A DNA stretch of 64,000 bases from Pseudomonas koreensis (GTDB taxonomy: Bacteria; Pseudomonadota; Gammaproteobacteria; Pseudomonadales; Pseudomonadaceae). Positions within the stretch are counted from its first letter, which is position 1; each line of letters starts with the position of its first letter. The notes beneath the pieces were generated by a model. That model had not been told where the DNA came from. It ran no database searches and was given only the letters and a program-made list of their open reading frames with translations. The position numbers and the translations under genes are program-made. Location: the NCBI RefSeq assembly GCF_012986595.1, contig NZ_JAAQYM010000002.1, positions 186,001 to 250,000 on the forward strand, in the 5' to 3' direction. Of the stretch, positions 35,676 through 44,756 are shown one piece after another.

Positions 35676-36728
35676 ATGTACACCGCTATCGGTTATGCCG
35701 CTCAATCGGCCACCACTCCCCTCGCCCCGATGAAATTCGAACGCCGCAGCCCTCGCGCTGACGACGTGGCGATCGAGATCCTCTACTGCGGCGTCTGCCA
35801 CTCCGACATCCACCAGGCGCGCAACGAATGGGGCATCGCCGTTTACCCGTTGATGCCCGGCCACGAGATCGTCGGTAAAGTCACCGCCATCGGTGCGAAC
35901 GTCACCCAACATAAAGTCGGCGATCTGGTCGGTGTCGGCTGCATGGTCGACTCCTGCCGCACCTGCGCCGCCTGCCAGCAGAACCTCGAACAATACTGCC
36001 TCGAAGGCCCGACCATGACCTACGCCACCCCGGACCGGGTCGACGGCAGCAACACCATGGGCGGTTATTCGGACAGCATCGTGGTCAGCGAGCACTTCGT
36101 GGTGCGCATCCCGGAGAAGCTCGACCTGGCCAGCGCCGCGCCGATCCTCTGCGCCGGCATCACCACCTACTCGCCGCTCAAGCACTACGGGGTCAAGGCC
36201 GGTGACAAGGTCGGGATTCTCGGCATGGGCGGCCTGGGCCACATGGGCATCAAGTTTGCCAAGGCGCTGGGCGCGGAAGTCACGCTGTTCACCCGCTCGG
36301 CGAGCAAGGCCGAGGAAGGTCGTCGTCAGGGCGCCGATCATGTGATCGTCTCCACCGACGCCGAGCAGATGGCCGCCGCCGCAGGCCGGTTCGACTTCCT
36401 GCTGGACACCATTCCGGTGCAGCACGACCTCAACCCGTACCTGCAAACCCTGCGCTTTGATGGTGTGCATATCCTGGTGGGGCTGATCGAGCCGATCGAC
36501 CCGCCGGTGCACGCCGCCAACCTGGTGCTGGGCCGCCGCGTGCTGGCCGGCTCGTTGATCGGCGGCATCGCCGAAACCCAGGAAGTGCTGGATTTCTGCG
36601 CCGAGCACAACATCACCTGCGACATCGAAATGCTCGACATCCGCCAGATCAACGAGGCTTACGCCCGGATGATCGCCGGTGACGTGAAGTATCGCTTCGT
36701 GATCGACATGGCGACGCTCAAGGTTTAA
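35676..36728 (+). CDS. Zinc-dependent NAD(P) alcohol dehydrogenase (YahK/CAD type)
   Basis: 350 residues of the medium-chain dehydrogenase family. Catalytic zinc ligands are in CGVCHSD and GHE (GHEIVGKV); the structural zinc site is CRTCAACQQNLEQYC; the cofactor motif is GILGMGGLGHMGIK. Closest in pattern to YahK/cinnamyl-type aldehyde reductases that use NADPH. Start: ATG at 35676 with GAGG upstream; longer in-frame starts run through the AraC promoter. Probably controlled by the divergent AraC regulator. Confidence 0.9.
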   Translation: MYTAIGYAAQSATTPLAPMKFERRSPRADDVAIEILYCGVCHSDIHQARNEWGIAVYPLMPGHEIVGKVTAIGANVTQHKVGDLVGVGCMVDSCRTCAACQQNLEQYCLEGPTMTYATPDRVDGSNTMGGYSDSIVVSEHFVVRIPEKLDLASAAPILCAGITTYSPLKHYGVKAGDKVGILGMGGLGHMGIKFAKALGAEVTLFTRSASKAEEGRRQGADHVIVSTDAEQMAAAAGRFDFLLDTIPVQHDLNPYLQTLRFDGVHILVGLIEPIDPPVHAANLVLGRRVLAGSLIGGIAETQEVLDFCAEHNITCDIEMLDIRQINEAYARMIAGDVKYRFVIDMATLKV

Positions 36729-36732
36729 GGCT

Positions 36733-37536
36733 TCAAACCTTCAAGCCAAGCTCCGCCGACAGCCGGGCTGTGACTCCTTTGATCAGGGGGATCAGCTCGG
36801 CCATTTTTTCCAGCGGCATGTACGGCACGGTGCTGGCGATGCTGATCGCCGCGACAATGCGCTTGCTCGCATCACGAATCGGCGCCGCCACGCAACGGAT
36901 CGACGGTTCGTTGTCTTCCAGATCGAACGCGTAGCCGCCAGCAACGTACTCGGTCATGCGCTGCTCAAGCTGTTCCCACGATTGCTGGGGATGCTGCGGC
37001 CAGAACTGACTTTTCCCACCCGCCGGCAGGCTGATGTCGTACAGCCGTTGCCAATCCTGCGGGGCATCATCGAGCATCAACGCCTTGCCGATCCCGGTGC
37101 GCGCCAGCGGCATGCGATGGCCGACCCGCGAACGCATTTCCGGGCCATTGCGCCCCGGATTCTTCAGCAGGTACAACACCTCGTCGCCTTCACGAATGCC
37201 CAGGTGCACGGTGTCGCCGGTCAGCGCCGACAACTCGTCCAGATACGGCCCGGCCAGATTCACCAGCGGCAATTCTTCGCGCGCCTGAAACCCCAGTTCG
37301 ATCAGCTTCGGCCCCAGCAGATAACCGATTTGCGGCACCACGCGCAGGTAGCGCTCGTCCACCAGGCAACTGGCCAGACGATGGGTGGTGCTGCGCGTGG
37401 TGCCGATCAGCCGGGCGATCTCTTTCAGATCGCGGGCGCCACTGGCCACCGCCTGCACCACCCCCAGTCCGCGAAGCAGCGTCTGGGTGCCGGTGGGGGC
37501 GGCGTCCTTGGTTTTTTCCGGGGCGTCTTCCTGCAT
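36733..37536 (-). CDS. IclR-family regulator of the dgo operon
   Basis: 267 residues: winged helix-turn-helix at about 20-80 (LLRGLGVVQAVASGARDLKEIARLIGTTRSTTHRLASCLVDE) and an IclR effector domain after ~90 (DTVHLGIREGDEVLYL; MPLARTGIGKALM). It is the last gene of the group dgoK-dgoA-dgoD-MFS, 61 bp past the transporter stop region, so control of that operon is inferred. The TCCCA-N5-TGGGA palindromes upstream of dgoK and of the 53-kb dehydrogenase unit are its candidate sites. ATG at 37575 is an alternative start. Confidence 0.88.
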   Translation of the reverse strand: MQEDAPEKTKDAAPTGTQTLLRGLGVVQAVASGARDLKEIARLIGTTRSTTHRLASCLVDERYLRVVPQIGYLLGPKLIELGFQAREELPLVNLAGPYLDELSALTGDTVHLGIREGDEVLYLLKNPGRNGPEMRSRVGHRMPLARTGIGKALMLDDAPQDWQRLYDISLPAGGKSQFWPQHPQQSWEQLEQRMTEYVAGGYAFDLEDNEPSIRCVAAPIRDASKRIVAAISIASTVPYMPLEKMAELIPLIKGVTARLSAELGLKV

Positions 37537-37597
37537 ATCCAGCCTTTTACCGTTGAGCGAGGGAACGGGCGGCATTATGGTCGCCCGATGCGGACCA

Positions 37598-38902
37598 CTA
37601 CAACTCGATACGCTCGACCTTGCCCACCAGCAGCACGTAAGACAACGCACCGATCAAGGCCAGCACGGCGATGTAGGTGATTGCCGGGGCGAACGAATCG
37701 CCGCTGGCAAGGAAGCCAATCACGATCGGCGTGGCAATCGCCGACAGGTTGCCGATGAAATTGAACACTCCGCCGGTCAGGCCCAGCAACCGCGCCGGCG
37801 CCAGCGTCGAGACCAGCGACCAGGTGATCGACGCCAGCCCGTTGCCGAAAAACGCCAGCGCCAGGAAGGCGATCACCAGCGGCGTCGACTCAACGAAGTT
37901 GGCACCGATGATCGAGGTGGAAATCAGCAGCCCGCCAATGATCGGCAACTTGCGCGCAAACCCCACGCTGCAGCCCCGCCGGATCAGCCAGTCGGAAAAG
38001 AACCCCGAACACAGCACGCCAATGAACGCGGCAAGGAACGGCAGCGACGCCAACAGGCCGGACTTGATGAAATCCATGCCACGATATTTCACCAGGTAGG
38101 TCGGGAACCACGTCAGGAAAAACCACAGCGTCGAGTTCAGGCAGAACTGGCCGAGGTAGATGCCCCACAACTTGCGCTTGGTCAGGACGATGCCCAGGTC
38201 GGTCCAGTTGAACGGGGCCTTGGTCGTCTGCGCCTGAATATCCACCAGTCCGCCACCCTCGCGGATCAGATCGATTTCCGCATCGTTGGCGCCCTTGAAG
38301 TCTCGCGGCTCGCGATACACCGCGTACCAGATCGCCGCCCAGACAATCCCCGCCGCGCCGGTGGCGACGAACACCATGTGCCAGCCGAATTCATGTTGCA
38401 GCCACGCCAGCACCGGGGTCAGAAACGCCAGCCCGACAAACTGCCCGGAGCTGTAGAAACCAATCGCCGTGGCCCGCTCGCGTTCGGGAAACCAGGTGGT
38501 GACCACGCGGCTGTTGATCGGATACGCCGGCGCTTCAAGCGCACCGACCGCCATACGCAGCACAAACAGTGCAATGAAACTCGCGGCAAAGCCGAGCATC
38601 ACCGTGGCCAGCGACCACAGCAGCAGCGCAACGCTGTAGAGAATGCGCGGCGGTACCCGATCCACCAGCCAGCCGCCGGGAATCTGCATCGCGGCGTAGG
38701 TCCAGCCGAACGCGGAGAAAATCAGCCCGACGTGTACCGGATCGATGCCCAGTTCGCTGGTCAGCGCCGGCGCGGCAATCGACAGGTTGCTGCGGTCGAG
38801 GTAGTTGATGACCACGGTGATGAACAGCAACACCATGATGAAAAACCGCTTGCGGCTGGGCGTGACTAAAGACGCCTGCCCGGTGAGGGTTTGCGGTGGC
38901 AT
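37598..38902 (-). CDS. MFS transporter, anion:cation symporter family (probable D-galactonate importer)
   Basis: 434 residues, 12 predicted helices, with the family motif INYLDRSNLSIAAP after a charged N-terminus. Matches the sugar-acid importers of the ACS family (GudP, DgoT, ExuT). Position after dgoD makes D-galactonate the likely substrate. Start: ATG at 38902. A REP pair (38959-39051) lies between dgoD and this gene, still within the operon. Confidence 0.85.
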   Translation of the reverse strand: MPPQTLTGQASLVTPSRKRFFIMVLLFITVVINYLDRSNLSIAAPALTSELGIDPVHVGLIFSAFGWTYAAMQIPGGWLVDRVPPRILYSVALLLWSLATVMLGFAASFIALFVLRMAVGALEAPAYPINSRVVTTWFPERERATAIGFYSSGQFVGLAFLTPVLAWLQHEFGWHMVFVATGAAGIVWAAIWYAVYREPRDFKGANDAEIDLIREGGGLVDIQAQTTKAPFNWTDLGIVLTKRKLWGIYLGQFCLNSTLWFFLTWFPTYLVKYRGMDFIKSGLLASLPFLAAFIGVLCSGFFSDWLIRRGCSVGFARKLPIIGGLLISTSIIGANFVESTPLVIAFLALAFFGNGLASITWSLVSTLAPARLLGLTGGVFNFIGNLSAIATPIVIGFLASGDSFAPAITYIAVLALIGALSYVLLVGKVERIEL

Positions 38903-38958
38903 GAGGGGGTGCCTCTTCTTATGATTATTTGAGGTCGGCCTATGGCCTTGCACCAATC

Positions 38959-39051
38959 CCTGTAGGAGTGAGCCTGCTCGCGATTCGGTGGCACATCTGG
39001 CATTGATGTGTCAGACAAGACGCCATCGCGAGCAGGCTCACTCCTACAGGG
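38959..39051. repeat. REP-type inverted pair, family 'GTAGGAGTGAGCCTGCTCGCGA'
   Basis: Inverted 24-26-bp arms around a ~43-bp spacer, inside the dgo operon between dgoD and the transporter. Near-identical copy at 55134 inside the second sugar cluster. Confidence 0.92.
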
Positions 39052-39075
39052 GATTTGTGGTGGATCAGAAGGCAC

Positions 39076-40224
39076 TCACCACTCGGCAAAGCTGCCATCG
39101 GCATGGCGCCAGATCGGGTTGCGCCAGCGGTGGCCGACGGCGGCGCGTTCGATCACGTATTCCTCGTTGATCTCGATGCCCAGCCCCGGCCCGTTCGGGA
39201 TCTTCACGAAACCCTGGTCGTAGTCGAACACCCGTGGATCCTTCACGTAGTCGAGCAAGTCGTTGCTCTCGTTGTAATGGATGCCCAGGCTCTGCTCCTG
39301 GATAAACGCGTTGTAACAAGCCGCGTCGAGTTGTAAACACGCTGCCAGCGCAATCGGCCCCAGTGGGCAATGCAGCGCCAGCGCCACGTCATAGGCCTCA
39401 GCCATGTTGGCGATCTTGCGGGTTTCGGTGATGCCACCGGCGTGGGAGGCATCCGGCTGGATGATGTCGACGTAGCCTTCGCTCAACACCCGTTTAAAGT
39501 CCCAGCGCGAAAACAGCCGCTCACCGAGAGCAATCGGCGTACTGGTCAACGGCGCCAGCTCCTTCAACGCTTCGTAGTTTTCGCTGAGCACCGGCTCTTC
39601 GATGAACATCAGTTTGTACGGGTCGAGTTCCTTCATCAGCACCTTGGCCATCGGCTTGTGCACCCGACCATGGAAGTCGACGCCGATGCCGACGTTCGGC
39701 CCGACCGCATCACGCACCGCAGCAACGTTGGCCAAAGCGAGGTCGACTTTCTCGAAGGAGTCGAGGAATTGCAGCTCTTCGGTGCCGTTCATTTTCACCG
39801 CGGTAAACCCACGGCTCACCGCCTCCTTCGCAGCGCGCGCAGTGTCAGCCGGACGGTCGCCGCCGATCCACGAATACACACGAATCTTGTCACGCACCTG
39901 ACCGCCGAGCAGATCGCTCACCGACACGCCGAGCGCCTTACCCTTGATGTCCCACAACGCCTGATCGATACCGGCCAGCGCACTCATGTGAATCGCACCG
40001 CCACGGTAGAAGCCGCCGCGGTACAGCACGGTCCAGATGTCCTCGATGTTGCGTGGGTCTTTGCCGATCAGGTAGTCGGACAATTCCTCAACGGCAGCCG
40101 CAACGGTGTGCGCACGACCTTCGACCACGGGCTCGCCCCAGCCAGTGACGCCCTCGTCGGTTTCGACCTTGAGGAAGCACCAGCGCGGCGGGACGATGAA
40201 GGTGGTGAGTTTGGTGATTTTCAT
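39076..40224 (-). CDS. dgoD: D-galactonate dehydratase
   Basis: 382 residues of the enolase superfamily, opening [25 protein letters not shown] as in E. coli DgoD. Seen: the metal-ligand strands ([38 protein letters not shown]), the [12 protein letters not shown] strand, and the capping-domain residues near [14 protein letters not shown]. It dehydrates D-galactonate to 2-dehydro-3-deoxygalactonate. Start ATG at 40224. Downstream of dgoA with a 48-bp gap. Confidence 0.95.
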   Translation of the reverse strand: MKITKLTTFIVPPRWCFLKVETDEGVTGWGEPVVEGRAHTVAAAVEELSDYLIGKDPRNIEDIWTVLYRGGFYRGGAIHMSALAGIDQALWDIKGKALGVSVSDLLGGQVRDKIRVYSWIGGDRPADTARAAKEAVSRGFTAVKMNGTEELQFLDSFEKVDLALANVAAVRDAVGPNVGIGVDFHGRVHKPMAKVLMKELDPYKLMFIEEPVLSENYEALKELAPLTSTPIALGERLFSRWDFKRVLSEGYVDIIQPDASHAGGITETRKIANMAEAYDVALALHCPLGPIALAACLQLDAACYNAFIQEQSLGIHYNESNDLLDYVKDPRVFDYDQGFVKIPNGPGLGIEINEEYVIERAAVGHRWRNPIWRHADGSFAEW

Positions 40225-40272
40225 CGGCTTGTCTCTCTTATTCGGATGAAGCGCACGCAGCGCCAAAAAGTC

Positions 40273-40893
40273 TTAACGAAGAGCCTTCCACGCAGCCACA
40301 TAGGCCTTGGCATTCACCGCCACTTGCTCAGGCGTCATGCCCGGTTTGAACAGCCCGGAACCGAGGCCGAAGCCTTTGACGCCCGCGTCGATAAATGCCT
40401 GCATGTTGTCCGGGGTGATCCCGCCGACCGGCGCCAGCACCGTCCCCGATGGCAACACCGCGAGCCAGGCCTTGACCACCGCCGGGCCCATCTGCTCGGC
40501 CGGAAACAACTTGAGAATGTCCGCGCCCTCCTCCAGCGCCGCGAACGCTTCGGTCGGCGTGGCGACACCCGGCGACAGAAACAGCCCCGCCGCTTTCGCC
40601 GCGCGCAGTACCTTGGCGTCGCTGTGCGGCATGACAATCACCTGGCCGCCCGCCTCTTTGACCAACTCGACATGTTCCGCAGTCAGCACCGTACCGGCAC
40701 CGATCAGGCAATCGGCGGGCAAGGTCTGGCGCAGGGTGCGGATACTTTCGTACGGCGAAGGGGAATTGAGCGGTACTTCGATGACGCGAAATCCGGCGGC
40801 ATACAGGACTTCTCCGACAGCGGCAGCTTCCTGCGGATGCAGGCCACGCAGGATCGCGATCAGACCGTTTTGTGCCAGTGCTTGCTTGAGCAT
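40273..40893 (-). CDS. dgoA: 2-dehydro-3-deoxy-6-phosphogalactonate aldolase
   Basis: 206 residues, class I KDPG/KDPGal aldolase fold: Glu in PLNSPSPYESIR, GAGTVLTAEHVE, FLSPGVATPTEAFAALEEGADILKLFPAE with the Schiff-base Lys in LKLFPAE, and PVGGITPDN. Cleaves KDPGal to pyruvate and glyceraldehyde-3-phosphate. The gene is the monofunctional form (not fused to dgoD as in some annotations). 19 bp after dgoK. Confidence 0.94.
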   Translation of the reverse strand: MLKQALAQNGLIAILRGLHPQEAAAVGEVLYAAGFRVIEVPLNSPSPYESIRTLRQTLPADCLIGAGTVLTAEHVELVKEAGGQVIVMPHSDAKVLRAAKAAGLFLSPGVATPTEAFAALEEGADILKLFPAEQMGPAVVKAWLAVLPSGTVLAPVGGITPDNMQAFIDAGVKGFGLGSGLFKPGMTPEQVAVNAKAYVAAWKALR

Positions 40894-40912
40894 GTCAGGC
40901 CTCCAGTCAGGG

Positions 40913-41902
40913 TTAACGGGATGAGGAATCGATAAGTCCGGCGGCCAGCGCCAGTTGCCACAGGCCGCGCTCGGTGGCCTGCTCGGCCAGCGTCACTGGG
41001 GCGAAACCGCAAGCGTCGAGGGCGCGGCTGTAGCGGGCGCAGAGTTGCGCGTTGCCGATGAGGATGATCGAAGGGAGATTCGTGTTGTTGCGGCGACGCC
41101 GCTGAACCGGGGCAAGGGCCGCCAGCTCATGGCCGATCATCAGCCCGGACAGGTAATCCGCTTGCGCCGTCGGGGCAAGTTCGCCGGTCAGGCCCAGGGT
41201 GCGCGCACTGAACAGCGTGGAAAGCACGCCGAGTTCACCGTCCGCCGACAGCGCCACCTGAACGCCACGGTCAAACGCCTGGCCATCGAACGTCGCACCC
41301 TGTTGCTGGGTGCGACCGAGAATGCTGTGTTCACTGAGCACGGCGAACACTTCGCCGGTCATGAACGTATCGAAATGCGTGATGCAGCCATCGACCACGT
41401 CCACCCACTTGGAATGGCTGCCCGGCAGGCCGATCAACAGATCGTCGCCAGCATCGACCGGCAGGTTCTGCAGTACGCCGAGCACTTGGGTTTCTTCACC
41501 GCGCATCACGTTGGGCAGCCGTGAGCGCTGGATCACGCCCGGCACGATATGCACTCGCGTACCGCGCAGACTGACCAATGTTTGTAGGGAGTTTCCGAGA
41601 TGGGCGACGTTCGCCGGTGTTTCGCAGTAGGCCGCTTCGCGCCAACCCTGGGCGCTGCCGACCATCCCGCAAGCGATCACTGGCAGATCCGGCTGCGCAT
41701 CGAGCCAGTCGCCACAGGCCTCGTCAAAGGCCAGCTCAAAACCGTCGGCGCATTCACCACCGTTGATGACTCGCGAAGTCTTGGGCAGCTGCATGATCCC
41801 GGACGACAGCGCACGCTGCTCCAGCACCACTGCGCCCGCGGCGAGTTTGTAAGCACGTAATGAGGTCGTCCCCCAATCGAGCGCGATCAATTGCGCCTGC
41901 AT
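40913..41902 (-). CDS. dgoK: 2-dehydro-3-deoxygalactonokinase
   Basis: 329 residues of the ASKHA kinase fold; the phosphate loop ALDWGTTSLRAYKLA is near residue 8, and LLIGLPGSHSKWVDV and GVIQRSRLPNVMRGEE are DgoK-specific segments. Phosphorylates 2-dehydro-3-deoxygalactonate. First gene of the operon, with a strong ribosome site (AGGTGAAG). The leader carries an Hfq/Crc-type AAAAACAA and a sigma-70 promoter with an upstream palindrome. Confidence 0.94.
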   Translation of the reverse strand: MQAQLIALDWGTTSLRAYKLAAGAVVLEQRALSSGIMQLPKTSRVINGGECADGFELAFDEACGDWLDAQPDLPVIACGMVGSAQGWREAAYCETPANVAHLGNSLQTLVSLRGTRVHIVPGVIQRSRLPNVMRGEETQVLGVLQNLPVDAGDDLLIGLPGSHSKWVDVVDGCITHFDTFMTGEVFAVLSEHSILGRTQQQGATFDGQAFDRGVQVALSADGELGVLSTLFSARTLGLTGELAPTAQADYLSGLMIGHELAALAPVQRRRRNNTNLPSIILIGNAQLCARYSRALDACGFAPVTLAEQATERGLWQLALAAGLIDSSSR

Positions 41903-41915
41903 CGCTTCACCTGTT

Positions 41916-41923
41916 TTGTTTTT
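41916..41923 (-). promoter_or_regulatory. Hfq/Crc AANAANAA target in the dgoK leader
   Basis: AAAAACAA on the minus strand, ending just before the AGGTGAA ribosome site. Such CA motifs are bound by Hfq-Crc to block translation during growth on preferred carbon sources. Confidence 0.65.
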
Positions 41924-41941
41924 GGCAGTGAGTGCGATGGA

Positions 41942-41970
41942 CTATAAACCTTGGCGCAGGAAAATCTCAA
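41942..41970 (-). promoter_or_regulatory. dgoK promoter
   Basis: TTGAGA, 17-bp spacer, TTATAG on the minus strand. The same hexamers and spacing recur at 54175-54203. Confidence 0.7.
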
Positions 41971-41984
41971 TATATAAATATCTC

Positions 41985-41999
41985 TCCCATATTATGGGA
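41985..41999. promoter_or_regulatory. Palindromic operator upstream of dgoK
   Basis: TCCCATATTATGGGA, a perfect 7-1-7 palindrome 14 bp upstream of the -35 hexamer. Partner copy at 54217. Candidate IclR-family binding site. Confidence 0.65.
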
Positions 42000-42092
42000 T
42001 TTACAAGTGTAACAACCGTTTCTTTGCCAAATCTCTAAAATGCCGGTCGCGTCCACGCAACGATTGCTCACGACCTGTTCAAGGAAGAAAAA

Positions 42093-42566
42093 ATGAAAAC
42101 CGCTTTAACGGCGTTACTGCTCTGTGGCGCGCTCTGCTTCGCGGCGATTGCCAGCGCCTTGCCCGCTATCAAAGAAGGCGACATCTGGGCCTATAAGACC
42201 CGCGCGGGCGAAGAAGCCTCAACCGTGACCATCCTCAAAATCGAGAACTATCCGCACTACGGCACCGTCGTGCATATCCGCGTGGATGGCATCCGGATGA
42301 CCAACCCGGTCACCGGAGGCGAGTTCAACGAAATGCCGCATCTGCCTTTTCAAGCCGCAGCATTGCAGCGCAGCCTGACCCGGCGCTTGGGCGAAACGGC
42401 GCAGATTCCGGATTTCAGTCAGGGCTACACCTACTGGAAAGCGGCTTTCGATGAAAGGAAGGCCGGGGCTTTCAAGATTTCCGTGCGCAAGACACTTGAT
42501 GGATTGCTGAGCGGCAATTGGGAAATGACTGATGATGAAACAGCCAAAACCACATCGAAGCCCTGA
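42093..42566 (+). CDS. Hypothetical secreted protein
   Basis: 157 residues with a clean signal peptide (MKTALTALLLCGALCFAAIASA). The mature part begins with IKEGDIWAYKTRAGEEASTVTILKIE and is predicted mixed alpha/beta; no conserved family recognised. The segment after ~85 (FQAAALQRSLTRRLGETAQIPDFSQGYTYWKAAFDERKAGAF) looks like a small globular domain. Good ribosome site (AAGGAAG). It ends 3 bp from the GNAT stop on the opposite strand. Confidence 0.75.
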   Translation: MKTALTALLLCGALCFAAIASALPAIKEGDIWAYKTRAGEEASTVTILKIENYPHYGTVVHIRVDGIRMTNPVTGGEFNEMPHLPFQAAALQRSLTRRLGETAQIPDFSQGYTYWKAAFDERKAGAFKISVRKTLDGLLSGNWEMTDDETAKTTSKP

Positions 42567-42569
42567 GGA

Positions 42570-43049
42570 TCATCCCTCGGCAAATTCCCGCAACACCTTG
42601 CCATCCATGCGATAACGCACCCACTCTTCCTGCGGCTGCGCGCCGAGGGATTTGTAGAAATCGATGGCCGGGGTGTTCCACTCCAGCACGCTCCACTCGA
42701 AACGGCCGCAGTCGTTGTCGCAGGCGATTTTCGCCAAGTGGCGCAGCAGGGTTTTGCCGGCGCCGCCGCCTCGTTGTTCGGGGGTGATGTAGAGGTCTTC
42801 GAGGTACAGGCAGTTGCTGCCAAGCCACGTCGAATAGCTGAAGAAGAACACCGCGAAACCGATCGGCACACCATCACGCAGGCAGATCAGGCCGTGGGCC
42901 GTGGCGCCTTCGCCGAACAGGCTACGCTCGATGTCGGTGACGCTGGCGATCACTTCGTGACGGGCCTTTTCGAAATCTGCCAGTTCGGTGATGAAGGCGA
43001 GGATCTGCGGTGCATCGCTGGGGGTCGCCGGGCGGATTTCGATCGTCAT
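42570..43049 (-). CDS. GNAT-family acetyltransferase, SSAT-like
   Basis: 159 residues with the acetyl-CoA loop DLYITPEQRGGGAGKTLLRHLAK and the preceding FSYSTWLGSNCLYLED strand that is characteristic of the spermidine/thialysine N-acetyltransferase (SSAT) branch; ends with FYKSLGAQPQEEWVRYRMDG. A polyamine or diamino-acid substrate is thus plausible. ATG at 43049; the longer start at 43082 lacks a ribosome site. Single gene. Confidence 0.88.
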   Translation of the reverse strand: MTIEIRPATPSDAPQILAFITELADFEKARHEVIASVTDIERSLFGEGATAHGLICLRDGVPIGFAVFFFSYSTWLGSNCLYLEDLYITPEQRGGGAGKTLLRHLAKIACDNDCGRFEWSVLEWNTPAIDFYKSLGAQPQEEWVRYRMDGKVLREFAEG

Positions 43050-43102
43050 GGACGGGCCTTGTCGGAAAAGGGAAAGCGCCATACTAAAGCTGCATTGCTA
43101 TT

Positions 43103-43249
43103 GTGGCGAGGGAGCTTGCTCCCGCGGGGTTGCGCAACGGCCCCAATACCCTTCAATGTGATCCATCAGACAGGGCTTGTTTCCGGGTTTTGCGATTGTC
43201 ACGCAGTTGAGCGGGACGGTGCGACGATTCGACAAGCTCCCTTGCCAAC
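43103..43249. repeat. Decayed REP pair, family 'GTGGCGAGGGAGCTTGCTCC'
   Basis: The left arm is intact, the right arm has lost most of its matches (GACAAGCTCCCTTGCCAAC remains). Lies between the divergent GNAT and HD genes and abuts the leader of the HD gene. Confidence 0.8.
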
Positions 43250-43277
43250 AAAGCTCAACTCAACTGAAAGAACACTA

Positions 43278-43931
43278 ATGTCTGCCAGCGCTTTTGCCCC
43301 TTTGACCACCCTCGCCAGCGCACTGCTGCCCCACGCCCTTGAACCCTCCGACGACGGCGCCCACGACCTCGCGCACCTGCAACGGGTCTGGCACAACGTG
43401 CGCACCTTGCAGGCCGAGGAAGGCGGAGACCTTGAGGTGTTGCTTGCCGCCGTGCTGCTGCACGATTGCGTCGCCGTCGAAAAGAACTCGCCGCTGCGCT
43501 CGCAGGCTTCACGTCTCGCCGCAACAAAAGCCGCCAACGTGCTGGCCGCGTTGGACTGGTCCCAAAGCAACATCAGCGCCGTCGCCCACGCCATTGAAGC
43601 CCACAGTTTTTCCGCCAACATCACCCCGCTCACCCTTGAGGCGAAACTGGTTCAGGACGCCGATCGGCTCGACTCACTGGGCATGCTCGGTGTCGCCCGC
43701 ACCTTCTATGTTGCCGGGCGCATGGGCTCGGCGCTTTACGACCCACAGGATCCGGAGGCTAAACATCGCGATTACAACGACACGCGCTTTTGCCTCGACC
43801 ACTTCCAGACCAAGCTGCTGCACCTCGCCGAAGGCTTCCAGACCGCTGCGGGTCAGCGTCTGGCGCAGATCCGCCATCAACGCCTGAAGGGGTTTATGGA
43901 GCAGTTCAAGGAAGAGATCGGCATCGTCTGA
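43278..43931 (+). CDS. HD-domain phosphohydrolase-like protein
   Basis: 217 residues with the metal-binding H...HD...D pattern: HDLAHLQRVWHN, then LLHDC, HAIEAHSF and VQDADRLDSLG. This is the YedJ-like HD family, putative nucleotide phosphohydrolases; the natural substrate is not known. Start: ATG at 43278; a much longer frame exists upstream but it runs through the REP and the GNAT gene. Ribosome site is weak (GAAAG). Confidence 0.85.
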   Translation: MSASAFAPLTTLASALLPHALEPSDDGAHDLAHLQRVWHNVRTLQAEEGGDLEVLLAAVLLHDCVAVEKNSPLRSQASRLAATKAANVLAALDWSQSNISAVAHAIEAHSFSANITPLTLEAKLVQDADRLDSLGMLGVARTFYVAGRMGSALYDPQDPEAKHRDYNDTRFCLDHFQTKLLHLAEGFQTAAGQRLAQIRHQRLKGFMEQFKEEIGIV

Positions 43932-44095
43932 AGCGGTTATTGCGCTGGGCTGATGCTCAGGTTTCAGCGGACCCGGCGTGGCACTGACGTGAAAATACCG
44001 GTGCCGAGAACCGACCGTTCGTCGTTCCTCAGGCACCAATCCAATTCGCGGGCAGACCAATAAAAGGTAAGGATTCCAATCACTGGAGAAGCCCT

Positions 44096-44431
44096 ATGAT
44101 TTCGTCAAGGTTGACCGCTGTTGTCTTCACCGCCCTGCTCTGCCCCGCAGCCTTCGCTGCAACTGCCGCAGGCACCGGCCCTACCGATCCGACCCCACCA
44201 CGAGCCCCGGTCATCAACAGTGCCCCAGGCATGAATACCGATGGCTCCGGCGTCCCCCTGATCAACCAGCCGCCCGCCACCGGCACTGACCCACGTACCC
44301 AGGGCAGTGACCCCGGCCGCCAGGGTGGCATGAACACCCCTGACTCCCCCGCCACACCCGACAACGCCGGCCCCGGCATCGGCTCGAAAACCACCACCGG
44401 TGGTTCGGGCTCCGAGGGCGGCGGCCAGTAG
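44096..44431 (+). CDS. Hypothetical secreted Pro/Gly/Thr-rich protein
   Basis: 111 residues: signal peptide (MISSRLTAVVFTALLCPAAFAA) followed by a low-complexity Pro/Gly/Thr/Asn segment with no predicted fold, ending GSGSEGGGQ. Ribosome site GGAG before the ATG. Similar short disordered exported proteins occur in many Pseudomonas genomes with no function assigned. 44 bp before the next small gene. Confidence 0.72.
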   Translation: MISSRLTAVVFTALLCPAAFAATAAGTGPTDPTPPRAPVINSAPGMNTDGSGVPLINQPPATGTDPRTQGSDPGRQGGMNTPDSPATPDNAGPGIGSKTTTGGSGSEGGGQ

Positions 44432-44475
44432 TTCGCCGACGCGAGCGTCCTATTCACATCCATGAAGAGGTAACC

Positions 44476-44730
44476 ATGAACGTCGATAAAAACCTGGAAA
44501 AAGAAGTCCTCACCCGCCTGCTGCACGCCCATCCGAGCGGACTGGGCAAAGAGGTGCTGGACAATTATCGCGGTGAGAAAGTCGTGGCCAGCGCCCTCGC
44601 CGCCCTGCAGGAACGCGGACTGATCCACCATGGTCATGTGACCTGCAACGAGGCCGGCGAACACTCGTTGAATTTGCCGATCAAGCTCAGTGCGGCTGGG
44701 GTTGAAGCGGCGCGAAAGCTCGATAGCTGA
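44476..44730 (+). CDS. Small hypothetical protein, winged-helix-like
   Basis: 84 residues. Helical start (NLEKEVLTRLLHAHPSGLGKEVLD), then KVVASALAALQERGLIHHGHV and a C-terminal beta pair LSLNLPIKLSAAGVEAARKL. The pattern resembles a winged-helix fold without a clear DNA-recognition signature. Ribosome site AGAGGT. Probably cotranscribed with the secreted peptide upstream. No family recognised. Confidence 0.72.
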   Translation: MNVDKNLEKEVLTRLLHAHPSGLGKEVLDNYRGEKVVASALAALQERGLIHHGHVTCNEAGEHSLNLPIKLSAAGVEAARKLDS

Positions 44731-44756
44731 CGGTAGATCCGCGAGCAGTAGAGTCC

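Noticed and set aside
42738..43277. Longer start for the HD-domain gene
   Set aside because: The extension runs antisense through the GNAT gene and the REP; the ATG at 43278 gives a normal HD protein.
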